A stretch of DNA of 64,000 bases. Origin: Niastella sp. OAS944. Lineage in GTDB: Bacteria > Bacteroidota > Bacteroidia > Chitinophagales > Chitinophagaceae. A program made the position numbers and the translations under genes. The stretch is from assembly GCA_024809215.1 (NCBI GenBank), contig JANUBW010000011.1, positions 248,001-312,000 on the forward strand. The letters are read 5' to 3'. Positions 26,071-34,880 of the stretch are shown here, in pieces. Each line of letters opens with the position of its first letter. Position 1 is the first letter of the stretch. The notes beneath the pieces were generated by a model, which was given only the letters and a program-made list of their open reading frames with translations, ran no database searches and was not told the DNA's origin.

Positions 26071-27879
26071 TTATATACCCTGCAGTGAAACCATTTTCTG
26101 AAAGCGGGTCGATTTATTTACCATTTCATCAAAAGAACCAGATGCGGTGACCTTACCTTTTTCAAGTAAGTAAATAGTGTCTGCTTCTTTTATGGTCGAC
26201 AGGCGGTGCGCAATCAATACAATCGTGTAGTTACCGCGCAGTGCTTCAATATTTTCCTGAATGATCTTTTCCGTTTCTGAATCGAGCGCCGAAGTAGCTT
26301 CATCAAAGATCAGCACTTCGGTGTTCTTATATAACTCACGGGCTATGGAAATACGCTGCCGTTGTCCGCCCGAGATCAGGATCCCATTATCACCAAGGCG
26401 GGTATCTTCCTTTTCAGGCAGCGAATCAACAAAGCTGCCCAGGGAAGCCATCCGCAACACATCTTTAAAGCGCTTTTGATTTTCAGCCGTAGGCTCGGCC
26501 CAGAAGGTGATATTATTAAAGATGGTATCGTTAAACACTACCGGTTCCTGTGAAATATAACCCACTTTATCGCGATAGGTATTGAGGTTATACTGGTCCA
26601 TTGGAATGCCGTCGATATACAGCTCACCGGCATCGGGTTTAATTAACCCGGCAATCATATTGGCCACGGTTGTTTTCCCTGCGCCGCTTTCACCCACCAG
26701 GGCTATTGTTGACTTTTTCTCCAGCTCAATGCTCATTCCATCGAGCACTTTTAAACTATCGTAGGAAAGCGTAACGTTTTTGAGCTCTATTTTATCCTGA
26801 ATGGTTTTAAACGCAACAGGACCGTGTACTTCCTGTAAGGCCGCCATTTCATTGGTAAGAGAAGTTACGGAGTTGATACCGCCGCTGTTCTCAATAAAAC
26901 CCTGCCAGTAGTTCTGCGTCATTACCAGGTAGCTAAGCGCGCGGTAAAACAGCAACAAGCTCAAAATGATACTACCCAAACTGGCGCCCATCCAGTTGAG
27001 CTGGGCAAATATTACAGCCATCACAATTATAACAATGATGGGCTCTTTTATACTGGTACCAATGGCCGTCATATGACCTATCTTCTTGTTCAACCCTTCG
27101 GCCTGGTTAATAACATTCCTCAGCTTACTTGAATACCTGTTGAAGGTATTGGTTGATTTGAGATATTTAAAGTGATGTGTAGTTTGTATGAGGAAGCTGT
27201 TGAAATCGGCTCCTTTTTTCGACAATTCGTTCGAAGCGTTCTTGGTGGTCCTGTATATTTTATTGTAGATAAGGTTAGATACCACGGCGCCAACACAAAC
27301 CAGCACGGCAAACTGATAGTTGGCCAAAAATGCCAGGAACATATAGGTAAGCAACATAACCGATGCCTGGGCTGCAATAAAATAAAAGTGGAACGAAGAA
27401 AACAAACGCTGCACTTCCACCGTAAGCGTATTCTGTATCTTACCAGAATCGATCTTCAAAAAGGCGCTGTACGATAACCCTTCCAAATTATTCACCAGTC
27501 TATAGCGTACTTTCTTGATGAACAGCTCACGTAAACCGGCGTAATATTTCATCTGAAAATATTTCATTACACCTTTGAACACAAACAGCGTCACCAATAC
27601 CACCAGCACAGTAGTAATAGTTAACTCAAATCCCATTTTCTTAATAAGACTGATGATGTGCTGCATTTGCCCCATCGACTCATGGTTATCGGCAGCAGCC
27701 TGTTGCGTTTGACCATCCCCTACCGCCTTTAACAACGGAATGAACATAGCCAGTCCCATACCATCCAGAAAACTGATGAATATGCACAACACCAGAAAAA
27801 AGAACAGCCTTTTACCAATGATGCTGTAGTAATATTTGAAATGCGTTAGGAAACTGCTTTTCAGCGTGAATAATTTCAT
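26071..27879 (-). CDS. ABC transporter, permease-ATPase fusion (PglK/MsbA-like flippase)
   Basis: 602 residues. Five to six TM segments in residues 20-330. The ATPase has Walker A GESGAGKTTV, signature LISGGQRQRIS, Walker B VLIFDEATSALDS and the His-loop IAHRLSTI. Half-size exporters of this type flip lipid-linked oligosaccharides or lipids; among Pgl-like loci PglK does this. With no Wzx in the cluster, this is the probable flippase for the lipid-linked repeat unit. A hairpin-containing 75-base gap separates it from the upstream Wzc gene. Confidence 0.88.
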   Translation of the reverse strand: MKLFTLKSSFLTHFKYYYSIIGKRLFFFLVLCIFISFLDGMGLAMFIPLLKAVGDGQTQQAAADNHESMGQMQHIISLIKKMGFELTITTVLVVLVTLFVFKGVMKYFQMKYYAGLRELFIKKVRYRLVNNLEGLSYSAFLKIDSGKIQNTLTVEVQRLFSSFHFYFIAAQASVMLLTYMFLAFLANYQFAVLVCVGAVVSNLIYNKIYRTTKNASNELSKKGADFNSFLIQTTHHFKYLKSTNTFNRYSSKLRNVINQAEGLNKKIGHMTAIGTSIKEPIIVIIVMAVIFAQLNWMGASLGSIILSLLLFYRALSYLVMTQNYWQGFIENSGGINSVTSLTNEMAALQEVHGPVAFKTIQDKIELKNVTLSYDSLKVLDGMSIELEKKSTIALVGESGAGKTTVANMIAGLIKPDAGELYIDGIPMDQYNLNTYRDKVGYISQEPVVFNDTIFNNITFWAEPTAENQKRFKDVLRMASLGSFVDSLPEKEDTRLGDNGILISGGQRQRISIARELYKNTEVLIFDEATSALDSETEKIIQENIEALRGNYTIVLIAHRLSTIKEADTIYLLEKGKVTASGSFDEMVNKSTRFQKMVSLQGI

Positions 27880-27905
27880 CGTGCACTATTTTTTACACCC
27901 AAAGA

Positions 27906-27935
27906 ATAAGGCTTAACCGATCAGTTAAGCCTTAT
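27906..27935. terminator. Perfect 12-bp hairpin between Wzc and flippase genes
   Basis: ATAAGGCTTAAC (27906-27917) and GTTAAGCCTTAT (27924-27935) pair perfectly around CGATCA. It lies about 20 bases after the stop of the gene at 27955. No long T-tract follows on the minus strand. As the operon is led by a UpxY antiterminator, it may be an intra-operon pause or attenuation site. Confidence 0.5.
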
Positions 27936-27954
27936 CCCTTATGCGTTTTGCGTA

Positions 27955-30312
27955 TTATGCTATTTTTAATTTACCTTCTGTGTTTTTCTTCTTCTTTTTC
28001 CCTTTGCCCATTTGCCCATATTCGTAACCGTAGCCATACACATGCTGGAAGCCATAACCAGGTTTAATACCATTTATGATCAGAGAAATATGTGGCAGCT
28101 TCTGATCTGTATGTAACTGGTTGATGAGTTTAACCGACGGACGTAATGTATACTTATGGCGCAGTACAAAGAATGATATGTCGGCCATTTTACCTAATGA
28201 CAATGCATCTGATACTGCTTCAACCGGCGGCGTATCCATTACTATATAATCATAATGCGCCCGCAGGTAATCGAACAGCAGCTTCATGCGGGGGTTCAGG
28301 ATTATCTCACCGGGGTTAAGCGGTAACGGTGTGCCTGCACTCAGGAAAGTAAGGTTCTCCATTTCAGGCACCGCTTGTACCAGATCGTCAACCTGGCTTT
28401 CACCACGTAAGAAGTTTGTAATACCGGGCGATTTTTTGAAACCTAACCGCTCGCTCAGGCTTGGGTTACGCAGGTCAAACTCGAGCAAGATCACTTTCTT
28501 GCTGCTGATGGCCAGCGAACTTGCCAGGTTAAGGCTCACAAAACTTTTTCCTTCACCACTCATGCTCGAAGTTACCATCAGCACTTTATGATCGGGACCG
28601 TACCCCATGTAAGAAATATTCGTACGCAGGGTCCTGAACTGTTCGGCAATGGGCGACACTGTTTCTTCAGCTATCACCAGATCGGCCTTGCTGTTATCGA
28701 GAATGATCTCACCGGCTATGGGGAGTGCTGTAATACCCTGAATATCTTCCCTGGTCTCAATTTTGTTGTTGAGCATAAACTGTACAACAATTATCAGCAC
28801 GGGGATCATTATACCTAAAATGAAACCGATGGCATATACCACGTACGGTTTTGGGTTTACACTTTTACTTACATTCCAGTCAATGACACGCGAACCGGCA
28901 ATACCGGCCGAAGCGTATTCCATTTTCTTATCCTCTATTTTTTGCTGCAAGAAAGTATACAAGGCATCTTTTACACCCAGTACCCGGTTGGTTTGGTTAA
29001 GGTCTTTCTCTTTTTCTGCCATACCATAAAAACGGCCACTCTGGCTTTGCTCCTGTGAAGCAATCAACGCATTGCTTGTTCTCAGTTGCTGGCGAATACT
29101 TCCAATGCTGGAATAAATACTATTCTTGGCAGTGGCTAATGCAGAGTTTATTTCGGGCAACCGTATATCTTGTGGCGTACCACGGTCGAGGATCTCTTTC
29201 TTTCTTAATACCAGTTTATTATAGCCATCAACAAAAGCGGTCAAACCCGGGTCGGCCAGTGCGGCTACGTTGGGAATGATCTGCTCCTGGCCACTTTGTG
29301 TTATGCTATTTTCAACCTGCGCCAGCAGGTTTTCTTTAAATACGTTCTCGGTTTTGTGGCCATCGAGTGTAGCCAGGTTACCCAGTATCTGGTTTGCCGA
29401 AGTACCTACATCGTTCACCTTGTTATTCGATTTGAAATCCTTTACTTTATTGGCCTGCTGCGACAATTCGCCCGACACTGTTGCCAACCGCTTTTCAAGG
29501 AAATCGATCTCAGTACGCAGGGCCTTGCTTTTATGCTCAAAGTTGGCTACGTCGTAATTGTACAACAACACATCAACTATCTGTTTAGCCCGCTCAGGGA
29601 TCTCATCGCTTACTGATATCTGTAACATGGCCATACCGCCTTTGGGCACAGCGCTGGCAGAAATACGTGATGAATACTTTGCTACAGCGCCATCTTCACC
29701 AGGAAAGCGAAGCAGGTATTGTCCTTTTTGAATAGTAAGGAATGGTTTGGGTTCAATAGTAATGGTATCGTGTTTGAATACCAGCGGCACATTGTAAAAG
29801 CCTTTTACTATTTCCTTCTCAAGCTGAATTTTATAACCTTCTTCACTTACCAGCAGTTTATACATGGGCGTGGTTTCATCTACATCCCACCGTTTAACCT
29901 TAATGGCGAACGGTAATGAATCGAGGTGTAATGCTTTATCGCGTACCCGGCCATTTGTAAGCACTTCAATGTTCAAATGCAATGAGTCAACTATCTTTTG
30001 TATAAGAGCAGCAGACTCAATTTTAAAGATTTCGCTGTTTAAATCAGGTTGTGCTTGTGCCGCAGCGGCGTTGCCCTGGCTAAATGCCGATCCGCCAAGA
30101 ATGTTAGTTGTTACTTCGCTCGATGTTTGTACCTGAATATATGTTGACACCTGGTACAATGGTACCGTGTAACGTATGTACAACCACGCAGCTGTTATAC
30201 AAATAACAGCTGATAAGATAAGCCAGTAGTAGCCTTTTGCCAGTTTCGAGAAAAGCCGTTTTGCGTCAAAACCTTTACTTTCTTCTGGCTCGTCAAAATA
30301 CTTCTGCTCCAT
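27955..30312 (-). CDS. Polysaccharide co-polymerase with tyrosine autokinase domain (Wzc-like)
   Basis: 785 residues. A Wzz-type chain-length domain lies between TM1 (about residues 30-50) and TM2 (about 495-515), with a coiled-coil middle. The BY-kinase domain has Walker A SSMSGEGKS (about 582-590), A' VILLEFDLR (about 607-615; canonical members have LLIDxDxR, here E-F-D) and Walker B YIVMDTPP (about 689-696). A Tyr-rich tail (HVYGYGYEYGQ) is the phosphorylation cluster. It works with Wza to control chain length and export. It lies 11 bases after the Wza gene. Confidence 0.9.
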   Translation of the reverse strand: MEQKYFDEPEESKGFDAKRLFSKLAKGYYWLILSAVICITAAWLYIRYTVPLYQVSTYIQVQTSSEVTTNILGGSAFSQGNAAAAQAQPDLNSEIFKIESAALIQKIVDSLHLNIEVLTNGRVRDKALHLDSLPFAIKVKRWDVDETTPMYKLLVSEEGYKIQLEKEIVKGFYNVPLVFKHDTITIEPKPFLTIQKGQYLLRFPGEDGAVAKYSSRISASAVPKGGMAMLQISVSDEIPERAKQIVDVLLYNYDVANFEHKSKALRTEIDFLEKRLATVSGELSQQANKVKDFKSNNKVNDVGTSANQILGNLATLDGHKTENVFKENLLAQVENSITQSGQEQIIPNVAALADPGLTAFVDGYNKLVLRKKEILDRGTPQDIRLPEINSALATAKNSIYSSIGSIRQQLRTSNALIASQEQSQSGRFYGMAEKEKDLNQTNRVLGVKDALYTFLQQKIEDKKMEYASAGIAGSRVIDWNVSKSVNPKPYVVYAIGFILGIMIPVLIIVVQFMLNNKIETREDIQGITALPIAGEIILDNSKADLVIAEETVSPIAEQFRTLRTNISYMGYGPDHKVLMVTSSMSGEGKSFVSLNLASSLAISSKKVILLEFDLRNPSLSERLGFKKSPGITNFLRGESQVDDLVQAVPEMENLTFLSAGTPLPLNPGEIILNPRMKLLFDYLRAHYDYIVMDTPPVEAVSDALSLGKMADISFFVLRHKYTLRPSVKLINQLHTDQKLPHISLIINGIKPGYGFQHVYGYGYEYGQMGKGKKKKKNTEGKLKIA

Positions 30313-30323
30313 TGGTGAAAGTT

Positions 30324-31145
30324 TTAGTTTTTATTATTTTGAATAGAGAATCCAAGTGTTATGGCGGAGATAAGAATAGTGACAATCGAGGTCGCCAACC
30401 CAAAGTCTTCTTTAAACAATGAACCGGAACGAGCCTGAACGTAAAGCACATCATTCGGCCGCATTTGAAAAATATCCGGATCTTCTAAAAAACTACCCTT
30501 TCTGAGATCGAACTTTCTTACAACCCTTTTTCCGTTATAATCACGTAACAATCTAACATCATATCTTTTTGCGGTATGTGGCAGATCGCCGGCGGCCGCC
30601 AATGCCTCCAACAGGGTGGCATGTTGCGTTGAGATAACGAAAGTGCCGGGGTTCCTAACCTCACCAAGTACGGTAACTTTAAAAGATTGAAAATTCATTT
30701 CAACCAATGGATCTTTTAAGTACGGGCTAACTATACCGGTTATTTTTTGCTTTGCCTGGTTTAGTGTTAAACCTGCTAATTGTACTTTGCCAACAACCGG
30801 AATTTCAACTTCGCCATCGGGGTTCACCAGGAAATCGGAGCCATTTGATACTGAGCCGCCCACTCCAGTGGCAGCACCAACAGCGCTGGCTACACCGTCC
30901 ATACTGTGTTTGTTGAAAAACGCAGCGCTTTCCTGATCTTTTACGATAAAAGTAATGTCGAGCCGGTCGCCGCGTTCAATAATACGCTCTGGCACAGGCA
31001 TTGCTTTTAATTCGTAAGCTTCTGAGTCGGGTAAATCATTAAAGTAATTTAATTTTTTACTGGTGCTACAGGAAGAGGTAAGAATTGATACGAACGCTAC
31101 AAAACAGAGTATGAGGGTGTGCGGATGGATGTGGTTTCTATTCAT
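30324..31145 (-). CDS. Polysaccharide export lipoprotein (Wza-like)
   Basis: 273 residues. A signal peptide ends in the lipobox LTSSC (Cys26). Residues about 50-135 form the polysaccharide export (Poly_export) domain with IERGDRLDITFIVKD, then an SLBB-type domain (FKVTVLGEVRNPGTFVI, TLLEALAAAGDL). The C-terminus has a hydrophobic helix (GLATSIVTILISAITLGFSI), suited to form the outer-membrane helix barrel. It forms the export channel together with the Wzc-like neighbour. The 46-base gap to the upstream epimerase gene holds an 8-bp hairpin (31170-31189). Confidence 0.9.
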   Translation of the reverse strand: MNRNHIHPHTLILCFVAFVSILTSSCSTSKKLNYFNDLPDSEAYELKAMPVPERIIERGDRLDITFIVKDQESAAFFNKHSMDGVASAVGAATGVGGSVSNGSDFLVNPDGEVEIPVVGKVQLAGLTLNQAKQKITGIVSPYLKDPLVEMNFQSFKVTVLGEVRNPGTFVISTQHATLLEALAAAGDLPHTAKRYDVRLLRDYNGKRVVRKFDLRKGSFLEDPDIFQMRPNDVLYVQARSGSLFKEDFGLATSIVTILISAITLGFSIQNNKN

Positions 31146-31191
31146 TGTGCGATAATTTATATAATGCCAGTTGCTGGTAAGCCAGCAGCTT

Positions 31192-32193
31192 TTAAGAGGT
31201 TAATTTTAAATACGACGACTGCTTATACCACTCCACGGTTGTTTGTAATCCTTTTTGAATTGTTACAGCTGGTTGATAACCGAACAGCTGTTGCGCCTTG
31301 CCTACATTGGCCAGGCTATGGCGAACATCGCCTTTACGCTCTTCCCGGTATTGAGGTTCCAGGGTTGTACCGGTATTTGCACAGATGTATTGCCACAATT
31401 GATTCAGGGTGGTTGCCTCGCCTACTGCAATGTTCACTACTTCATGCTTTTTAATGTCAGGCGTCAGAACGGCTTTTATGTTTGCCTGAACAGCATTTTC
31501 AACGTATGTGAAATCGCGGCTCGTTTCGCCATCACCGTTAATGAACGGCGCTTCCTGTTTCAACGCACTTTGTACAAACAGGGGAATTACGGCCGCATAC
31601 GGACCGCGTGGGTTTTGGCGGGGGCCAAATACATTGAAATAACGCAAACCAATAGTATGGAAATCGTATGTGCGACTGAACACCTGTGCATACAATTCAT
31701 TTACATATTTGGTAACTGCATATGGTGAAAGCGGGTTACCGATTTTATCTTCTACCTTAGGCAATCCAGGGTGATCGCCATAGGTGCTTGAGCTGGCTGC
31801 ATACACCATTCTTTTAACACCGGCATCGCGTGCAGCCACCAGCATATTTAAGAAACCGCTTACGTTCACTTCGTTACTGGTAATAGGATCGTTGATGGAG
31901 CGGGGCACCGAACCAAGCGCAGCCTGGTGCAACACGTAATCAACATCTTCAACCGCGCGGCGGCAGGTATCTAGGTCACGTATATCGCCCTCAATCAAAC
32001 TAAACTCGGGCCGGGCAAACCATTGGTCAATATTCTCCATTGAACCCGTACTAAAGTTGTCGAGCACACGCACTTTACCTGCGCCATGGCTCATTAAATA
32101 TTCTACAAGGTTCGACCCTATAAAGCCGGCGCCGCCCGTTACTAAAAAGCTGGCGTTGCTGATATCTATGCTATGGTATTTTTGATCGTACAT
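31192..32193 (-). CDS. UDP-N-acetylglucosamine/GlcNAcA 4-epimerase (TviC/WbpP-like)
   Basis: 333 residues, extended [11 protein letters not shown] at 19-26 binds NAD. The Ser-Ser-Ser segment (134-136) plus Y158-AVT-K162 forms the catalytic triad region. Motifs [17 protein letters not shown] and [17 protein letters not shown] match the WbpP/TviC subgroup that epimerises UDP-GlcNAc(A) to UDP-GalNAc(A). The adjacent dehydrogenase supports a TviB-TviC pair giving UDP-GalNAcA for the capsule. Confidence 0.85.
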   Translation of the reverse strand: MYDQKYHSIDISNASFLVTGGAGFIGSNLVEYLMSHGAGKVRVLDNFSTGSMENIDQWFARPEFSLIEGDIRDLDTCRRAVEDVDYVLHQAALGSVPRSINDPITSNEVNVSGFLNMLVAARDAGVKRMVYAASSSTYGDHPGLPKVEDKIGNPLSPYAVTKYVNELYAQVFSRTYDFHTIGLRYFNVFGPRQNPRGPYAAVIPLFVQSALKQEAPFINGDGETSRDFTYVENAVQANIKAVLTPDIKKHEVVNIAVGEATTLNQLWQYICANTGTTLEPQYREERKGDVRHSLANVGKAQQLFGYQPAVTIQKGLQTTVEWYKQSSYLKLTS

Positions 32194-32202
32194 AATTAAA
32201 AG

Positions 32203-33501
32203 TTATAAACGTGCATCAACTAATTCTTTACTCAAAAGGGATTTTACATCAAACAGAACGCATGCGTTGCTGCATAACTTTTTGATGGTCTCATGGCTGA
32301 ACTGCTTATGCGCTACAGCCAGTACCACTGCATTGTACTGCGATTGGGTAGCAGGCAGATCCTGCACTGTTCTTACACCATACTCTTCATATACATGTTC
32401 AGGATCGGCCCAGGGATCATAGATGTCGACTTCTACGTGGTAGCTTTGCAAGTGCCGGATAATGTCAATAACCTTGGTATTGCGAACGTCGGGGCAGTTC
32501 TCTTTAAAGGTAATACCTAAAACCAACGCTTTGCTTCCTGAAACAGGTATACTTTTTTTCACCATAAGTTTTATCACTTCCCCTGCTACATATGCGCCCA
32601 TTCCATCATTTAACCTGCGGCCCGCCAAAATGATCTCGGGGTGATAACCTACTTCCATGGCTTTTTGCGCCAGGTAATAAGGGTCAACGCCTATACAGTG
32701 GCCACCTACTAAACCGGGCCTGAATGGCAAAAAGTTCCACTTTGTTGATGCTGCTGCCAAAACCTCCTGCGTATCAATATCCAACAGGTTGAATATTTTG
32801 GCCAGCTCATTTATAAAGGCAATGTTGATATCGCGTTGTGCATTCTCAATTACTTTGGCCGCTTCTGCTACTTTTATCGAAGGCGCCAGGTGTGTGCCCG
32901 CAACGATGATGCTTTTGTAGATCTCATTTACTTTTTGTGCAGCTTCGGGTGTAGAACCGGAAGTTACTTTTTTGATCTTTGTAACCGTATGTTCTTTATC
33001 GCCCGGGTTTATACGCTCGGGTGAGTAACCGGCAAAGAAATCTACGTTGAACTTCAGTCCCGATACTTTTTCCAGAATAGGTACGCACTCTTCTTCTGTT
33101 ACACCGGGATATACAGTAGATTCATAAACCACGATATCGCCTTTCTTTAATGCCTTACCTACTGTTTCACTGGCTTTCACCAATGGAGTAAGATCGGGGC
33201 GGTTATATTTATCGACCGGGGTGGGAACCGTTACAATGAAAACATTGGTTGTTTTAATATCCTCTATCTGATCGCTCACCCATAAACCAACTGTGCTGTC
33301 CAATTTCTTCTTAATAACGGAGGTAAGCTGATCGCTGCTAATTTCCAGGGTGTGATCGTTACAAGACCTCAATTCGGCTATACGTTCTTTGTTGATGTCA
33401 AAGCCTATTACAGCGTACTTCTTCGCAAATTCAACTGCCAGTGGTAATCCTACATATCCTAATCCGATTACCGTTATGTGATACTGCTTTGTCTCTTCCA
33501 T
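32203..33501 (-). CDS. Nucleotide-sugar dehydrogenase (UDP-GlcNAc 6-dehydrogenase, TviB/WbpA-like)
   Basis: 432 residues. VIGLGYVGLPLAVEFAKKY (11-) binds NAD. FNVDFFAGYSPERINPGD and PGLVGGHCIGVDPYYLAQK with catalytic Cys269 are the UDP-sugar dehydrogenase signature. The HCIGVDPYYL variant, with RRLNDGM, matches the Vi-antigen TviB/WbpA group that oxidises UDP-GlcNAc to UDP-GlcNAcA. It lies 9 bases upstream of the epimerase gene and 20 bases after the antiterminator gene. Confidence 0.88.
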   Translation of the reverse strand: MEETKQYHITVIGLGYVGLPLAVEFAKKYAVIGFDINKERIAELRSCNDHTLEISSDQLTSVIKKKLDSTVGLWVSDQIEDIKTTNVFIVTVPTPVDKYNRPDLTPLVKASETVGKALKKGDIVVYESTVYPGVTEEECVPILEKVSGLKFNVDFFAGYSPERINPGDKEHTVTKIKKVTSGSTPEAAQKVNEIYKSIIVAGTHLAPSIKVAEAAKVIENAQRDINIAFINELAKIFNLLDIDTQEVLAAASTKWNFLPFRPGLVGGHCIGVDPYYLAQKAMEVGYHPEIILAGRRLNDGMGAYVAGEVIKLMVKKSIPVSGSKALVLGITFKENCPDVRNTKVIDIIRHLQSYHVEVDIYDPWADPEHVYEEYGVRTVQDLPATQSQYNAVVLAVAHKQFSHETIKKLCSNACVLFDVKSLLSKELVDARL

Positions 33502-33521
33502 TTCTATTGTTATTAAAGAGT

Positions 33522-34025
33522 TTATTGAGATGAACCTTTTGCAAGGTTATTTTTATCAATGGCCACCAGGGCAAACCCAAGTGAAGGTAACATCACTTTC
33601 ACCATTCTATTACTGATCTCCATCACCTGTCCGGTTTGCTGCATAAGAGGTCCTTGCATAATGGTCACTTCATCATTTACATTCACATCTATTCTTTCTA
33701 CCTGAATGTGTTCATAATTCTGCAGGAACTGTTTCACCGCTTCAATCTCTTCATCGCGTATAACGGCAGGTTTTGCCTGAAAAGTTACAAAACCTATTAC
33801 TCCATCGGTTTGCAGCACCGGAATGTGTGCTTTGGGCGCTAAACGAACCAGCACATACGACTTAAATAATGGTTCCAGTATTATTTTCTTACGGTCGCTC
33901 CAATTGCGCTCAAGTCTTTGCACCGGACAATAGTTCTCAATTTTTTTTTCATCGAGCAGTTCCGATACTTTCTTTTCCCATCGCGACCGTACGTAAAGAG
34001 CGTACCAACGTAAATTATCATCCAT
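33522..34025 (-). CDS. UpxY-like transcription antiterminator (NusG paralogue)
   Basis: 167 residues, NusG-like. WYALYVRSRWEKKVSELLDEK opens the NGN domain, and LEPLFKSYVLVRLAP is its core; a KOW-like region follows (VNVNDEVTIMQGPLMQQTGQV). In Bacteroides, UpxY proteins bind the leader of their own capsule operon and allow elongation across it. Its position as the first gene of the cluster supports the same role. It is preceded by a long non-coding leader region. Confidence 0.88.
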   Translation of the reverse strand: MDDNLRWYALYVRSRWEKKVSELLDEKKIENYCPVQRLERNWSDRKKIILEPLFKSYVLVRLAPKAHIPVLQTDGVIGFVTFQAKPAVIRDEEIEAVKQFLQNYEHIQVERIDVNVNDEVTIMQGPLMQQTGQVMEISNRMVKVMLPSLGFALVAIDKNNLAKGSSQ

Positions 34026-34241
34026 GGATTCAGGTTATCTTACGTCTCAGCGCAAAGCTCCCGCTACACCCAGTCACACGCTTAACTGAGAATCAATTTT
34101 TTATAAATTAAAAGTCTACTTGCATCAATACCAATTTCACGTTCTCTTCTTCGTTCGTCACGAGGAATATCAGATCGTAATGAGGTTATTGAGGTCCAAT
34201 AAAGCAATAACAGTACACAAGTAAATAGTAATCCAGAGGCT

Positions 34242-34312
34242 ATTCGAAAGGATTGGTTCAGAGGCTTTCGAAGGAAATCGGGCCTATGGGGTGATTCGAA
34301 AGGAAAATCGGG
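34242..34312. repeat. Three degenerate direct repeats upstream of the capsule operon
   Basis: ATTCGAAAGGATTGG (34242-34256), TTTCGAAGGAAATCGGG (34266-34282) and ATTCGAAAGGAAAATCGGG (34294-34312) share TTCGAA(A)GGAAATCGGG. The first two also share an upstream AGAGGCT. Spacing is about 25 and 28 bases. They could be binding sites for a capsule regulator. Confidence 0.6.
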
Positions 34313-34561
34313 TGACGATCGGTAATTACAAGGGATGTTGGACGATCAGAGGGTTTTGAAGACGCTCAAAAGTAGAAAGTTTTTTGATATTATGCAATAT
34401 CGGCGGTCGATTTTTATATACCATAATGTGGTAACTGGTAAAATACCCAATCATCTTATCTTCAGCATAACTACCTGGCGTACAATTCGTATTAACTACA
34501 TACAACGATCGAAGAACTACATATTAATAATGTGTAAACAGCGAGGGGTCATATCAGTGCT

Positions 34562-34612
34562 TATCAAAATAAAACAACCTTTTTCAGGGAGTAAGAGTCC
34601 TGAAAAAGGTTG
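34562..34612 (-). terminator. Strong Rho-independent terminator after uxuA
   Basis: CAACCTTTTTCAGG (34575-34588) and CCTGAAAAAGGTTG (34599-34612) form a perfect 14-bp stem with a 10-base loop. On the minus strand it is followed by TTTTATTTTGATAA (complement of about 34562-34574). It ends transcription from the gene at 34877 and insulates the capsule operon promoter. Confidence 0.8.
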
Positions 34613-34619
34613 CTTCTCT

Positions 34620-34648
34620 GTTACCGGTTACCGGGTTGCCGGTTACCA
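34620..34648. repeat. Short tandem repeat of GTTACCG-like units
   Basis: GTTACCG, GTTACCGG, GTTGCCG and GTTACCA lie in tandem (34620-34648), i.e. units of 7-8 bp. Further degenerate copies follow to about 34690 (GTTACAG, GTTACAA, GTTCCAA). Confidence 0.7.
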
Positions 34649-34754
34649 GTTCGTGCCTCGTTATATTCAGTTACAGGTTACAAGTTCCAAGTTTCAAGGG
34701 CTTATATTCGGAACTCGCTATTAATGCCGGCAGAATTTGCGTATAGATCCTGAG

Positions 34755-34880
34755 TTAAGGTTTGCCGTTTTACGCTTAGCGAGCCAGGAATTTCGGAAAC
34801 CATTGCCGATTCACGATTGCCGATTAAACGCGAGCCTCAAAATTGAACGCCCGTTTCACGTTTCACGTTTGCCGTTTCAC
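34755..34880. repeat. Mosaic intergenic repeat (copy near uxuA)
   Basis: A 25-bp block at 34801-34825 (CATTGCCGATTCACGATTGC and 5 more bases) recurs exactly, inverted, at 56633-56657. A second block at 34832-34863 (begins GAGCCTCAAAATTGAACG) matches the inverse of 56713-56744 with a few mismatches. The block order differs between the copies, so the element is modular. Confidence 0.75.

Larger units (their letters stand above)
34026..34730. promoter_or_regulatory. Capsule operon upstream region (promoter and leader)
   Basis: This long non-coding stretch precedes the antiterminator gene and must hold the minus-strand capsule promoter. It contains three degenerate copies of a TTCGAAAGGAAATCGGG-like element (34242-34256, 34266-34282, 34294-34312). 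The terminator and tandem repeats at 34575-34648 are listed separately. The open frame at 34335-34724 lacks family signatures and reads through the terminator stem, so it is not a gene. No promoter motif is clear enough to place. Confidence 0.5.

Noticed and set aside
34335..34724. Open frame of 129 codons on the plus strand upstream of the capsule operon
   Set aside because: It runs through the perfect uxuA terminator and the tandem repeats; no recognisable domain, so most likely non-coding.
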